A stretch of DNA of 64,000 bases, from positions 278,376-342,375 of the forward strand of contig NZ_CP022463.1 of assembly GCF_002224485.1 (NCBI RefSeq), in the 5' to 3' direction. Both the position numbers and the translations under genes were made by a program. The notes below the pieces were generated by a model that saw only the letters and a program-made list of their open reading frames with translations, was not told the origin of the DNA and did not search any database. Positions 56,001 to 64,000 of this stretch are shown here, piece after piece; within the stretch, counting starts at the first letter, position 1, and each line of letters starts with the position of its first letter. This DNA comes from Sinomonas sp. R1AF57. Lineage in GTDB: Bacteria > Actinomycetota > Actinomycetes > Actinomycetales > Micrococcaceae.

Positions 56001-57668
56001 CTAGCCGGCCGTCAGGGGCACGCGCCACGAGACGCGGGTACCCGCACCCGGGATGCTGTCGATGCTGCTTGTCCCGTCCAGGGAGCGGGCCCGGCGCTGG
56101 ATGTTGGCCAGCCCGCTGGCCCGGGCCGGGCTGGCGAATCCCTTCCCGTCGTCCTCGACGAGCACTTCCACGGCATCGGCGAGGGCGGTCAGCGCGACCG
56201 TGATGCTGGTGGCGCCCGAATGCCGGGCAGCGTTGCTGACTGTCTCGGTCACGACGGCCAGGACCTGCCGGGCCAGCGGAGACGGCAGGTCCTCCAGCCT
56301 GCCCTCGACCGTGATCTTGGGGGTGATGCCCGTGCTCCGGAGGCACTCGTGGACCGTGTCGAACAGCGAGCGGGAGAGGCCCTCGCGGTCCGTCTGCTTG
56401 GCGCGGAGCGAGTAGATGGTGTTCCTCAGCTCCCGGATGCTCTCGTCCAGTTCCTCGGTGAGCTTCGTGATGCGCGCCTCCGCGGCGGGGTCCGTGGCGA
56501 AGCGCCGGAGGTTCTGGATGCCCAGGCCCGCGGCGAACAGGCGCTGGATCACCAGGTCGTGCAGGTCCTGGGCAATGCGGTCGCGGTCCACCGAGATGAG
56601 CGCCTCTTCGCGCTGCCGGTGGGCGATGTTCAGGTCGAGGGCCAGCCCCACGTGGGAGCCGAACGCGGCCCCGGACTCAAGGTCCGCCTGGGTGAACTGG
56701 CTGCCGCCGGCCTGGCGTGCGAGCAGCAGGAGCCTGTCACCGGAGGTGCCGTGCCCGATCGGGATCGCCAGCACGTGTCCGAGCTTCTCGCCGCTGCCCG
56801 GGCCGAACACCTCCTCGGGATCCCGCAGCACCAGCGGCCTCCGCTCCGCGTCCGCATCCCTCAGGGACGGGGGGCAGAGGACTTCCTGCCCGGCCACCAC
56901 GGCGAGCGCGCCGACCGCCGTGTACACCTCCATCGACTCCCCGTCCGGGGCAGCGACGACTGCGAGCACGGCGTCCGAGGCCCGCAGCGCGTGCTCCGCC
57001 ACGAGGTCCAGATCAGCGTCGGGCGAGGGGGAGTCCTCGACGATGAGGGAGGTGCTGGCCTCCATGCCCGCCTCGAGCCACCGCTGCCGCCGGCGGCTGT
57101 CCTCGTACAGCCGGGCGTTCTGGATCGCGACGCCGGCCGCCGCCGCCAACGCGGCCGCCAGCTCCTCGTCCTCCGCCGTGTAGTCCTCCCCGCCTGCCTT
57201 CTCGGTCAGGTACAGGTTGCCGAAGACCGCCTCCCGCACCCTGATCGGGACGCCGAGGAAGGTCGTCATCGGAGGATGGTTCTCCGGGAACCCTACGGAG
57301 AGCGGATGCTCGTGGAGGTCGTGGAGCCGCAGGGGCTTCGGCTCGCGGATCAGCTGCCCCAGGACCCCGTGTCCCGTGGGCACGTCCCCCATGACCCGCT
57401 GCTGATCCTCGTCGATGCCCACGGTGATGAAGTGGGTGAGCGTGTCGTCGGGGCCCACCACGCCGATCGCCGCGTAGCGCGAATTGAGGAGTTCCGCCGC
57501 GGACTGGGCCAACTGCTCGAGGACCGACTGCAGGCTCAGGTCCTCCGCCATCGACACGATCGCGGTCATGAGGCCGTTCATGTGGCCCTGCACGCGCACC
57601 AGCTCGTGGGCACGTTCAATGAACTCGTTCAGCAGCTCTTGGGCCCTGCGGGGCATTCTGTGAGGCAT
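56001..57668 (-). CDS. DevS/DosS-like two-GAF sensor histidine kinase
   Basis: This 555-residue soluble kinase has GAF-A at about 45-195, GAF-B at about 210-350, a HisKA_3 domain with VDRDRIAQDLHDLVIQRLFAAGL, and an HATPase domain (ETVSNAARHSGA, DDGKGF, GLANIQRRA). GAF-A resembles mycobacterial DevS/DosT; H131 in VGFPENHPPM appears to match the haem-ligand histidine there (from memory). A role in sensing O2, NO or redox state is therefore plausible. ATG 57666-57668 follows GGGAG. No DevR regulator is adjacent, so it is an orphan here. Confidence 0.88.
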   Translation of the reverse strand: MPHRMPRRAQELLNEFIERAHELVRVQGHMNGLMTAIVSMAEDLSLQSVLEQLAQSAAELLNSRYAAIGVVGPDDTLTHFITVGIDEDQQRVMGDVPTGHGVLGQLIREPKPLRLHDLHEHPLSVGFPENHPPMTTFLGVPIRVREAVFGNLYLTEKAGGEDYTAEDEELAAALAAAAGVAIQNARLYEDSRRRQRWLEAGMEASTSLIVEDSPSPDADLDLVAEHALRASDAVLAVVAAPDGESMEVYTAVGALAVVAGQEVLCPPSLRDADAERRPLVLRDPEEVFGPGSGEKLGHVLAIPIGHGTSGDRLLLLARQAGGSQFTQADLESGAAFGSHVGLALDLNIAHRQREEALISVDRDRIAQDLHDLVIQRLFAAGLGIQNLRRFATDPAAEARITKLTEELDESIRELRNTIYSLRAKQTDREGLSRSLFDTVHECLRSTGITPKITVEGRLEDLPSPLARQVLAVVTETVSNAARHSGATSITVALTALADAVEVLVEDDGKGFASPARASGLANIQRRARSLDGTSSIDSIPGAGTRVSWRVPLTAG

Positions 57669-57779
57669 GAGCGCAACTCCCGGGAGGACGTGGGGCGAGC
57701 ATGGCTGCCCCCATCATCAGCGGCACGAACTGGTCAGGCAAGGCTCGGCGGCCTTCGCGGGGGCGGGACGGGCGCTCCT

Positions 57780-59762
57780 TCAGCGCCCCAGGGCCTGGGC
57801 GGCCACGAGCGCCGCGGCCGCGCTCCACGCCTGCGGCCGGCACGAGGAGGGGTAGGGCAGGGCCCGGTCCGCCTCCTCCGATCCCTCCCCGGAGAACACT
57901 TCGGGGAGGGAGTGGCCGAACGACTCCGACGCCCGCACGAGCCCGCGCGCCACGGCCGCCGCCTCGGCCCGGAACCCGTCGGCCAGCAGGCCACGGATGG
58001 CGATGCCCGTGTCGTGGCTCCACACCGAGCCGCAGTGGTAGCTCAGCGGCCAGTAGCCCGCCGCGGCGGTGGAGAGCGTCCGGATCCCGAAGCCGCTGAA
58101 CAGCTCGGGACCCGTGAGCCGTTCCACCACCCGTTCGGCTTCGTCGGCGTCGAGGAGTCCCGTGCCCAGAAGGTGCCCCATGTTGGATCCGGGCGGGTCC
58201 AAGGGCGTCCCGGCGCCGTCGAGAGCCATGGCCGGGAAGGGGCCCGCGCCGTCGTCCACCCAGAACTGCTCGCGGAACCGCCGCCGGAGCCCTGCGGCGA
58301 GGTCGCGCAGGGCCGCCGCCTGCTCGCGCAGGCCAGCGCCGCCCCCGGGCTCGCGCAGCTCCTCGAACAGCGCCGCCGCCTCGTGCGCCGCCTGGAATGC
58401 GTAGGCCTGGACCTCCGCGAGCGCGATCGGCCCCTCGGCGCGGCGCCCGTCGAGGAACTGCATGGCGTCCGCGGAGTCCTTCCAGCCCTGGTTGCTGAGC
58501 CCGTGCCCCGACTCGTCCCGGTACGCGAGGAACCCGCCCGCTCCGGCCTCGAGCAGCCAGGCGGCGGCACGTCGCGCGGCAGGCAGCAGCGCCCGCACGA
58601 CCTCGGGCGCCCGGCCCGTGCGCCACAGCTCGCCGAGGAGGCACAGCCACAGGGGAGTGGAGTCGACCGACCCGTAGTACACCGGCGGGAGGCGCAGCTG
58701 GTCCCCGCCCGGGCCGCCGTCGATCACGAGCTCGCGTGCCCGGACCTCGTGGGGGATCTTCCCTGGGTCCTCGGCGGAGGAGGGATCGTGCCGCTGGCCC
58801 TGATAGGCCGCGAGCGTGCGCAGGGTGCCCGCGGCGAGCGCCGTGTCGAGGGGGAGCAGGAGCCGTGCGGCCCACAGCGAGTCGCGCCCGAACAGGGTGA
58901 AGTACCACGGTGCGCCCGCCGCGAGGAACGGCGCGTCCGGCACCTTCGCGGTGGCCAGGCGCAGCCCGGCCAACTCCGCCAGCGACCCGGCGACCAGCCG
59001 CCCGACCGCGTCCTGCCGCGCTTCCGCCTCCACCCCGCCGTCCGGGGCAGCGCGCACGACGGCGCCGGCGTCCTCGAGCTCCACGCTCCACTCCGCGCGG
59101 AACGGCTCGCCCTGTTCGAGGACGGCGCGCCAGGACAGGGCCGGGTGGCCGGTGGGGAAGCCGTCGGTGTCGTCGCCGTCGCTGTCGAGTGCCGTCGTGA
59201 CGCTCGCGGCCCCGCCTCCGGGCAGCCCCGGCCCTGCCGTGAGCACCGCCCGGTGCTCGCCGTGCGCCCAGGCCAGCCCTCCGCGGTCGTGCGTCCCGCT
59301 GCCCTGCGGGCCGGGCCCCTCGGGCGGGACGGTGCCGGCGGCGCGCCCCACGCGCACGGCGTCCATGGGCGCGAAGTCGGCGCTGAGGTGGACCGTGAGG
59401 GTGCACTCGAGCCGGGGCAGGGACGTGCTCAGCTCGATCCGGTGCCGGACCCTGCCGGGTTCGACGCTCCAGTGCTGCCGGACCCGCACTGCCGGGTCGA
59501 GGGTGGGGCCGGGGATGTTCCTCGCGAGGCCGTCGACCGTGAGCCGGGGCCCGCGGCCGGTGACGCCCACGGGCTGCGGCTCGGCGCCGTCGACCATGAC
59601 GAGGGCGCGGTCGAGGAAGCGCGTGTCCGCGTGGAAGACCCCCGTGACACCGCCTCCGGGAGGCTCGGGCGCGAGGCGGCCGTCCGGCCCGAGCCAGATC
59701 TGCGTGGGCGCGGCGAGGGCCACGTGCTGCCGGTGGAGTGAGGGCTGGAGGGGGGCGCTCAT
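57780..59762 (-). CDS. glycogen-debranching-type amylo-alpha-1,6-glucosidase family enzyme
   Basis: This 660-residue cytoplasmic protein has an N-terminal GDE_N_bis-like beta domain (about 15-230: GVFHADTRFLDRALVMVDG). An (alpha/alpha)6 barrel follows: FTLFGRDSLWAARLLLPLD, SVDSTPLWLCLLGELW, KDSADAMQFLDG, SGFGIRTLSTAAAGYWPLSYHCGSVWSHDTGIAIRGL. The Asp/Glu pairs in RDS and KDSADAM suit the catalytic site of the trehalase/GH63-like fold. Substrate: glycogen branch stubs or a related alpha-glucoside. The N-terminal half contains a GCACGACGGC copy (59054). Confidence 0.83.
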   Translation of the reverse strand: MSAPLQPSLHRQHVALAAPTQIWLGPDGRLAPEPPGGGVTGVFHADTRFLDRALVMVDGAEPQPVGVTGRGPRLTVDGLARNIPGPTLDPAVRVRQHWSVEPGRVRHRIELSTSLPRLECTLTVHLSADFAPMDAVRVGRAAGTVPPEGPGPQGSGTHDRGGLAWAHGEHRAVLTAGPGLPGGGAASVTTALDSDGDDTDGFPTGHPALSWRAVLEQGEPFRAEWSVELEDAGAVVRAAPDGGVEAEARQDAVGRLVAGSLAELAGLRLATAKVPDAPFLAAGAPWYFTLFGRDSLWAARLLLPLDTALAAGTLRTLAAYQGQRHDPSSAEDPGKIPHEVRARELVIDGGPGGDQLRLPPVYYGSVDSTPLWLCLLGELWRTGRAPEVVRALLPAARRAAAWLLEAGAGGFLAYRDESGHGLSNQGWKDSADAMQFLDGRRAEGPIALAEVQAYAFQAAHEAAALFEELREPGGGAGLREQAAALRDLAAGLRRRFREQFWVDDGAGPFPAMALDGAGTPLDPPGSNMGHLLGTGLLDADEAERVVERLTGPELFSGFGIRTLSTAAAGYWPLSYHCGSVWSHDTGIAIRGLLADGFRAEAAAVARGLVRASESFGHSLPEVFSGEGSEEADRALPYPSSCRPQAWSAAAALVAAQALGR

Positions 59763-59844
59763 GCCGCCACGCTACCGCCGCGGTCCGACACTCCAACAGG
59801 CCCGAGGGTGGCGCGCGCGCGTGGGTGCGTCGGAGACTGGGGGC

Positions 59845-60186
59845 ATGTCGATCTTCCGACGCCGCCGCGCCGAGCACGACGACGGCCAGTCACCGCCGCA
59901 GGCGGGCGAGGCCCCCGAGGCGCGCCTGCACGCGACCGTCTCCGGGATGGTGCAGGGGGTGGGCTTCCGCTACTCCACGCTCGGCGAGGCGGACAGGCTC
60001 GGGCTCGTCGGCTCGGCGGGCAACCTCCCAGACGGGACTGTCGAGGTCACGGCGGAGGGGTCCCGGGAGGATGTCGAAGCCCTGCTGGCGTGGCTCCGGT
60101 CGGAGGACGCCCCGGGACGCGTGGACGAGGTCGAGGCCTCCATCGGGCCCGGGACCGGCGAGTTCTCCCGGTTCCGCGTGTTCTGA
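59845..60186 (+). CDS. acylphosphatase
   Basis: Hydrolyses acyl phosphates. This 113-residue protein has a basic, polar N-terminal extension of about 25 residues before the 88-residue domain. The catalytic Arg42 is in GMVQGVGFRYS, and Asn60 is in GNLPDGTVEV. The usual VRN has become SAGN, but the Asn is kept. The start ATG 59845 follows GGGGGC, a weak site. Confidence 0.9.
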   Translation: MSIFRRRRAEHDDGQSPPQAGEAPEARLHATVSGMVQGVGFRYSTLGEADRLGLVGSAGNLPDGTVEVTAEGSREDVEALLAWLRSEDAPGRVDEVEASIGPGTGEFSRFRVF

Positions 60187-60240
60187 CGCTGCGGCCCCTG
60201 TGGCCGCCGGCTGCGCCCCGCTGCTGCGCCCTGCGGCCGG

Positions 60241-61056
60241 CTACGCCCAGCCGCGCAGGTAGTCGAGCTGCGCCGCGACTGAGTTCTCGGCGGCAGGACG
60301 GACGCTGGGGTCGATGTCGCTGTAGACGGCGTCGGTGACGGCGGCGATCGGCGCGTCCTGCCCCAGCTGGGAGAGCGCGGAGCGGATCTGGCCGAGCCGC
60401 TCCTCGCGGTGGGCGAGGTAGGCGCGGGCAACCTCGGAGACGTCCGGGAGCACGGGCCCGTGGGCCGGGAGGACGGTCGCCGGGCCGAGGGCCTCAAGGC
60501 GGGCCAGGGACGCGAGGTAGTCGCCGAGCCGGCCGTCGGGGAACACGATCACCGTGGTCCCGCGGCCCAGGATGGTGTCGCCCGTGAGCACGGAGCCGTG
60601 CGCGCCGTCGTCGGGGAGGTGGAGGCAGACCGAGTCCGCGGTGTGCCCCGGTGTGGCGAGGACCTCGATCCGCACGCCCGCGGCGTCGAGCCGCTCGCCG
60701 TCGTCGAGCGCCGGGGCGCCGATGCAGAGCGCGGCGTCGCGGGCGCGGACCGGTGCACCCGTGCGGCGGTGGAACTCCTCCGCGGCCTCCGTGTGGTCGG
60801 GGTGGTGGTGGGTCAGGACGATGAGCTCGACCCGGCCGGCCGCGGCCAGCTCATCCAGGTGCGTCCCGTCCAGCGGGCCCGGGTCCACCACGACCACCGA
60901 CTCCGAGCCCGGAGCCGACACCACGTACGAATTGGTCCCGTCCAGGCTCATCGGCCCCGGGTTCGGGGCGAGGCGGTACCGGGTCAGCGCGGAGCTCTCG
61001 ACCCACCGCGCTGCCGGAGCGGGGGTGCCGGGGGAGGAGGAGACGTCGTCGGCCAT
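60241..61056 (-). CDS. metallo-beta-lactamase-fold hydrolase (LACTB2-like)
   Basis: The 271-residue protein has the zinc motif H83-x-H85-x-D87-H88 (LTHHHPDH), ATPGHTADSVCLHL and SVLTGDTILGRG. The late AHGP and a C-terminal helical extension place it near LACTB2/glyoxylase-type hydrolases or RNases. The N-terminus resembles NPGPMSLDGTNSYVV, typical of the group. It starts 13 bp after the iron ABC ATPase gene and is probably the last gene of that transcript. Confidence 0.9.
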   Translation of the reverse strand: MADDVSSSPGTPAPAARWVESSALTRYRLAPNPGPMSLDGTNSYVVSAPGSESVVVVDPGPLDGTHLDELAAAGRVELIVLTHHHPDHTEAAEEFHRRTGAPVRARDAALCIGAPALDDGERLDAAGVRIEVLATPGHTADSVCLHLPDDGAHGSVLTGDTILGRGTTVIVFPDGRLGDYLASLARLEALGPATVLPAHGPVLPDVSEVARAYLAHREERLGQIRSALSQLGQDAPIAAVTDAVYSDIDPSVRPAAENSVAAQLDYLRGWA

Positions 61057-61069
61057 GCGCCCAGCCTAG

Positions 61070-62218
61070 CTACTCGACCGGGAAGGCCACGCCCTCGCCG
61101 ATGACCTTGAGGGCCAGGTCCATCCCGGAGCGGGCCATCGCCGCGTTCCAGTGGCGGATCGTGATGATCTCTCCGCCGCCGGGGATGCGCGGGTCGGCGG
61201 GGCGCTCGGGGAGCTTGATCCGCACCGAGGACTCGGGGCCGAAGTAGTCCCAGTCCAGCACGGTGCCGTGGATCCGGGAGTCCGCCGCGATGCGGATCTG
61301 CTCGGGGCGCAGCATGATCTGCACGCGGCCCTGGGCCGGCGGGCGCCGGACGGGGATGGCCCCGAGCGAGCACATGGCGAGGGACCCCTCGAGCCAGGCG
61401 TCGAGGATGACCGCGTCCCCGAGGAACTCGGCGGTGGCCCGGTCCGCAGGCCGCGTGTACACGACGAACGGGTTGCCGATCTGCGCGAGCTTGCCCCCGC
61501 GCATGACGGCCACCTGGTCGGCGAACGAGAGTGCCTCGGCCTGATCGTGGGTCACGAGGATCGTGGTCACGCCGGCCTCGTGCAGGACCTTGCCGATCGC
61601 GCGGCGCGTGGCCACGCGCAGGCCGGCGTCGAGCGCCGAGAACGGCTCGTCGAGGAGCATGATCTCCGGCTCGCACGCCATGGCGCGGGCGAGTGCGATG
61701 CGCTGCTGCTGGCCGCCCGAGAGCTGGTGGGGACGCCGCTTGGCGTAGGAGGGGTCGAGGGCCACCATGTCCAGGAGCTCCTCGATCCGCTGCGCCACGG
61801 CGGCCCGTCCGCGGAACTTCTCGCGGTCCAGCCCGAACGCGATGTTCTGCCCGACGGACAGGTGCGGGAACAGGGCGCCGTCCTGGGCCACGTAGCCGAT
61901 GTTGCGCCGGTGCGCGGGGACCCACGTGTCGCCGGCCACCTCGCGGCCGCCCAGCAGGATGCGCCCCGTGTCGGGCGCCTCGAAGCCGGCGATGAGCCGC
62001 AGGAGGGTCGTCTTGCCGGACCCGCTCGGGCCCACGATCGCCGTGGTGCCCCCGCGCGCCACCCACAGGTTGATCCCCTTGAGGACCTGCTGGTGGCCGA
62101 AGTTCTTCGTCACCGCCTCGATGTCGAGGTGGTGGTCCGCCGTCTCCGCGATCTGCGGCGCGATGCGCGGCTCGGGGAGCCGGGCCGCGGCGGTGGGGGT
62201 GGGGATCTGTTCGGTCAC
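61070..62218 (-). CDS. iron(III)-type ABC importer ATPase
   Basis: This 382-residue FbpC/PotA-class ATPase has Walker A VGPSGSGKTTLL, Q-loop VAQDGALFPHLSV, signature LSGGQQQRIALARAM, Walker B IMLLDEPFSALD, the H-loop THDQAEAL and a C-terminal TOBE-like domain (IMLRPEQIRIAAD). It overlaps the permease by 4 bp. With the double-length permease and the binding protein it forms an iron(III) or similar importer. Confidence 0.92.
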   Translation of the reverse strand: MTEQIPTPTAAARLPEPRIAPQIAETADHHLDIEAVTKNFGHQQVLKGINLWVARGGTTAIVGPSGSGKTTLLRLIAGFEAPDTGRILLGGREVAGDTWVPAHRRNIGYVAQDGALFPHLSVGQNIAFGLDREKFRGRAAVAQRIEELLDMVALDPSYAKRRPHQLSGGQQQRIALARAMACEPEIMLLDEPFSALDAGLRVATRRAIGKVLHEAGVTTILVTHDQAEALSFADQVAVMRGGKLAQIGNPFVVYTRPADRATAEFLGDAVILDAWLEGSLAMCSLGAIPVRRPPAQGRVQIMLRPEQIRIAADSRIHGTVLDWDYFGPESSVRIKLPERPADPRIPGGGEIITIRHWNAAMARSGMDLALKVIGEGVAFPVE

Positions 62219-63816
62219 TGTCCGGCTGCTTTCTTGGACTGCTGGAACAACAGGTACGTCATGGGCGCCGAGAGGGCGATCATGAGGAGCGCGTACGGCG
62301 CCGCGCCCATGTAGTCGATCTCGCTCGAGAGGCTCCAGAACTCGGTGGCCAGGGTCTTGGTGCCGATCGGGGAGAGGAGGAGGGTCGCGGTCAGTTCGTT
62401 GACGACGGCAAGGAACACGAGCGCTGCACCGCCGGCGGCCGCGGGGGCGGCCAGCCGCAGGGTCACGCGCACGAACGCCATGATGGGCGGCCTGCCGAGC
62501 GCCTGCGCCGCTTCCTCAAGCTCCTTGGGCGCCTGCGCGAGGCCGGCGCGGAGGTTGACGAGCGCGCGCGGGAGGAACAGGAGCACGTAGGCGGCGACGA
62601 GGAGGCCCGTGCTCTGGTAGACGCCGGGGACCGCTCGCAGGGCGACTGTGACGAACGCGAGGGCGAGGACGATCCCCGGCATCGAGCTGGTCACGTAGTT
62701 GGACAGCTCGAGCGCGCGGGAGAGCCAGCCCGGGAACCGGACGGCGAGGAACGCGAGCGGGAACGCGGCGACCGTGGTCACGATCGCGCCGAGCAGCCCG
62801 AGCCACAGGCTCGAGCCGAGCGCCCCCGCCAGTTCCGACGTCTCCCAGATCCGCGCGCCGCCGGCGATCGCCCAGCGGCCGACGACCCACAGGGGCACCC
62901 CGACGGCGAGCACGGCCACTGCCGCGAGCGCGGCCTGGGCGAGCGGCTGCCACGTGCCGAGCGGCAGCCGCGTGGGCGTGGCCTGCGCCCCCGAGCCGAT
63001 CCGCGCGTACCGGGCGTTGCCGCGCAGCCGCGCCTCGGCGAGCAGGAAGACCAGGCAGACGGCCACGAGCACGGACGCGAGCATGTTCCCGGCGGTGCCG
63101 TTGAACGTGGAGCGGTACTGCTCCATGATCGCGGTGGTGAAGGTGTCGAACCGGATCATCGCGAACGCGCCGTACTCCGCCAGCAGGTGCAGCGCCACAA
63201 GCAGCGCGCCGCCCGCGACGGCGATGCGCAGCTGCGGGAGCACCACCCGGAAGAAGACGCGCCACGCTCCGAGCCCGAGCGAGGCCGCCGACTGCTCGAT
63301 CGCCGGGTCGAGCCGCGAGAGGGTGGCCGCCGCGGGGATGTACACGAGCGGGTAGTACGAGAGGGTCGCGATGAGCACGCCCGAGAAGAGGCCCTCGAGG
63401 CCCGGGGCGGCGGACACCCACGCGTAGGAGTTGACGAACGCCGGGATCGCGAGCGGCGCGGCGAGCAGCACGGCCCAGATCCGGTTCCCCCGCAGGCTCG
63501 TCCGCTCCACGAGCCATGCCCCGCCCACGCCGATCACGATGCACAGCGGTACCGAGATCGCGGCGAGCAGGAGTGTGTTGCCCAGAAGCTCGAGCGTGCG
63601 CGGCCGGACGATGAGCGCGACCGCCGTGTCCCATCCGGTCGCGACCGTCATGACGACGACGAAACCGAGCGGGATGAGCGAGGCCGCCGCGATGAGGCAG
63701 GAGAGCAGGACGACGCCGAGAGGCGGGCGAGGGCGCTTGCCCTCGCCCGCCGTCGTGCTCGCCCCGCCCGACGCGGCAGGTGCGGCGGGGATCAAGGGGG
63801 CTGGGAGCGTTGCCAA
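62215..63816 (-). CDS. iron(III)-type ABC importer permease (fused double permease)
   Basis: This 533-residue protein carries two permease modules with about 12 helices and two EAA-like loops: AIEQSAASLGLGAWRVFFRVVLPQL and ELEEAAQALGRPPIMAFVRVTLRL. This is the FbpB architecture. TTG 63814-63816 is the likely start, 3 bp after the binding-protein stop; the ribosome-binding site is weak and lies in the binding-protein end. Confidence 0.92.
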   Translation of the reverse strand: MATLPAPLIPAAPAASGGASTTAGEGKRPRPPLGVVLLSCLIAAASLIPLGFVVVMTVATGWDTAVALIVRPRTLELLGNTLLLAAISVPLCIVIGVGGAWLVERTSLRGNRIWAVLLAAPLAIPAFVNSYAWVSAAPGLEGLFSGVLIATLSYYPLVYIPAAATLSRLDPAIEQSAASLGLGAWRVFFRVVLPQLRIAVAGGALLVALHLLAEYGAFAMIRFDTFTTAIMEQYRSTFNGTAGNMLASVLVAVCLVFLLAEARLRGNARYARIGSGAQATPTRLPLGTWQPLAQAALAAVAVLAVGVPLWVVGRWAIAGGARIWETSELAGALGSSLWLGLLGAIVTTVAAFPLAFLAVRFPGWLSRALELSNYVTSSMPGIVLALAFVTVALRAVPGVYQSTGLLVAAYVLLFLPRALVNLRAGLAQAPKELEEAAQALGRPPIMAFVRVTLRLAAPAAAGGAALVFLAVVNELTATLLLSPIGTKTLATEFWSLSSEIDYMGAAPYALLMIALSAPMTYLLFQQSKKAAGQ

Positions 63817-63819
63817 GGG

Positions 63820-64000
63820 TTAGAGCAGGCCTGCCTGCGTCATGAGCTCGGTGACCTTCTTCGAGTTGAGCTTGGCGGGGTCGACGGCCGGCGCCTGGAG
63901 GTCGGCGAGCGGGACGAGCTTCTCGTTCGACGGGACGTCGGAGCCGACGGCGTACTCGAACGAGGTGCCCTTCTGCAGGACCTCCTGGCCCTTCTTGCCG
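63820..64000 (-). CDS. iron(III)-type solute-binding protein, C-terminal end
   Basis: Only the last 60 residues are in the window (stop TAA at 63820-63822). They read GKKGQEVLQKG, FEYAVGSDVPSNEKLVPLADL and LNSKKVTELMTQAGLL, the C-terminus of FbpA-type iron(III)-binding proteins (EYPV.. and late Gln/Leu-rich helix). The signal peptide and ligand residues lie beyond the right edge. Confidence 0.85.
   Translation of the reverse strand, partial: GKKGQEVLQKGTSFEYAVGSDVPSNEKLVPLADLQAPAVDPAKLNSKKVTELMTQAGLL

Noticed and set aside
55905-59741. Very long open frame antisense to the DevS-like kinase and the debranching-type enzyme
   Set aside because: High-GC codon bias keeps this frame free of stops. 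Its translation is low-complexity Arg/Gly/Ala, and both opposite-strand genes have intact catalytic motifs.

Overview
The window is chromosomal DNA of a high-GC Gram-positive bacterium, almost certainly an actinobacterium of the Micrococcaceae (Arthrobacter/Sinomonas-like). The basis is the strong G/C third-position bias, GTG and TTG starts, the small SRP RNA directly upstream of dnaX-recR, a C. glutamicum-type aspartokinase ending in GGTGR, a RamB-type regulator beside isocitrate lyase, an Rv2629-family eRF1-like protein, DUF1918, DUF3311-MctP and a DevS-like kinase. I saw no phage, transposase, integrase, rRNA or CRISPR. Genes are dense and mostly ordinary housekeeping or catabolic genes; the unusual material lies in regulatory sites and short dispersed repeats.

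Layout. 1-2.2 kb: the end of a PhoD-type phosphatase, an SSI-like secreted inhibitor, an OhrR-like regulator with a perfect operator, and two related small proteins. 2.2-8.6 kb: lysC, a 2OG-Fe(II) oxygenase, recR, dnaX and the SRP RNA. 8.6-19 kb: a secreted protein, a two-component pair, tRNA-Ser(GGA), an M23 peptidase, glutathione peroxidase, TetR regulators, a HAD phosphatase, a LytR_C protein, and a tandem glycine riboswitch in front of a methylenetetrahydrofolate reductase-like gene. 19.1-28.7 kb: a seven-gene sugar uptake and catabolism operon (two sugar isomerase/epimerase and Gfo/Idh/MocA pairs around an ABC importer), divergent from a ROK repressor and a TolB-like propeller protein. 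28.8-33 kb: an Rv2629-family protein, a methyltransferase, DUF1918, an orphan Gfo/Idh gene behind a LacI-type operator, and a DsbA/FrnE-like protein. 33.2-38.3 kb: the glyoxylate shunt genes aceA and aceB with divergent ramB. 38.4-43 kb: response regulator, kinase and a lone TAXI binding protein, divergent from an MHS organic-acid transporter. 43.1-49 kb: a queuosine-precursor transporter, an MFS carrier, tgt, and a TetR-controlled ABC exporter. 49.1-52.6 kb: a serine beta-lactamase-fold protein and the DUF3311-mctP monocarboxylate uptake pair. 52.7-64 kb: a hypothetical protein, a degenerate Nudix protein, a VOC protein, a YdeI-like protein, an orphan DevS-like kinase, a glycogen-debranching-type enzyme, acylphosphatase, an MBL hydrolase, and an iron(III)-type ABC importer that runs off the right edge.

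How the genes fit together. Acetate and organic-acid use is a recurrent theme: aceA/aceB with ramB, mctP, and the TAXI-kinase-regulator set beside the MHS carrier. One-carbon metabolism appears through a glycine-sensing riboswitch. Queuosine salvage is represented by the transporter and tgt, which lie within about 1.3 kb of each other.

The most striking unexplained sequence is a set of short repeats. Two arrays of 21-nt period share the core GAGGTCACC; one is intergenic and the other lies in frame inside dnaX. A dispersed 21-nt unit beginning GTTGAGGGGTCATGTCCCTA sits at the 3' ends of convergent genes. The 10-mer GCCGTCGTGC occurs at least 20 times on both strands, often as terminator-like hairpins but also inside coding linkers. 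All positions and counts were read by eye.
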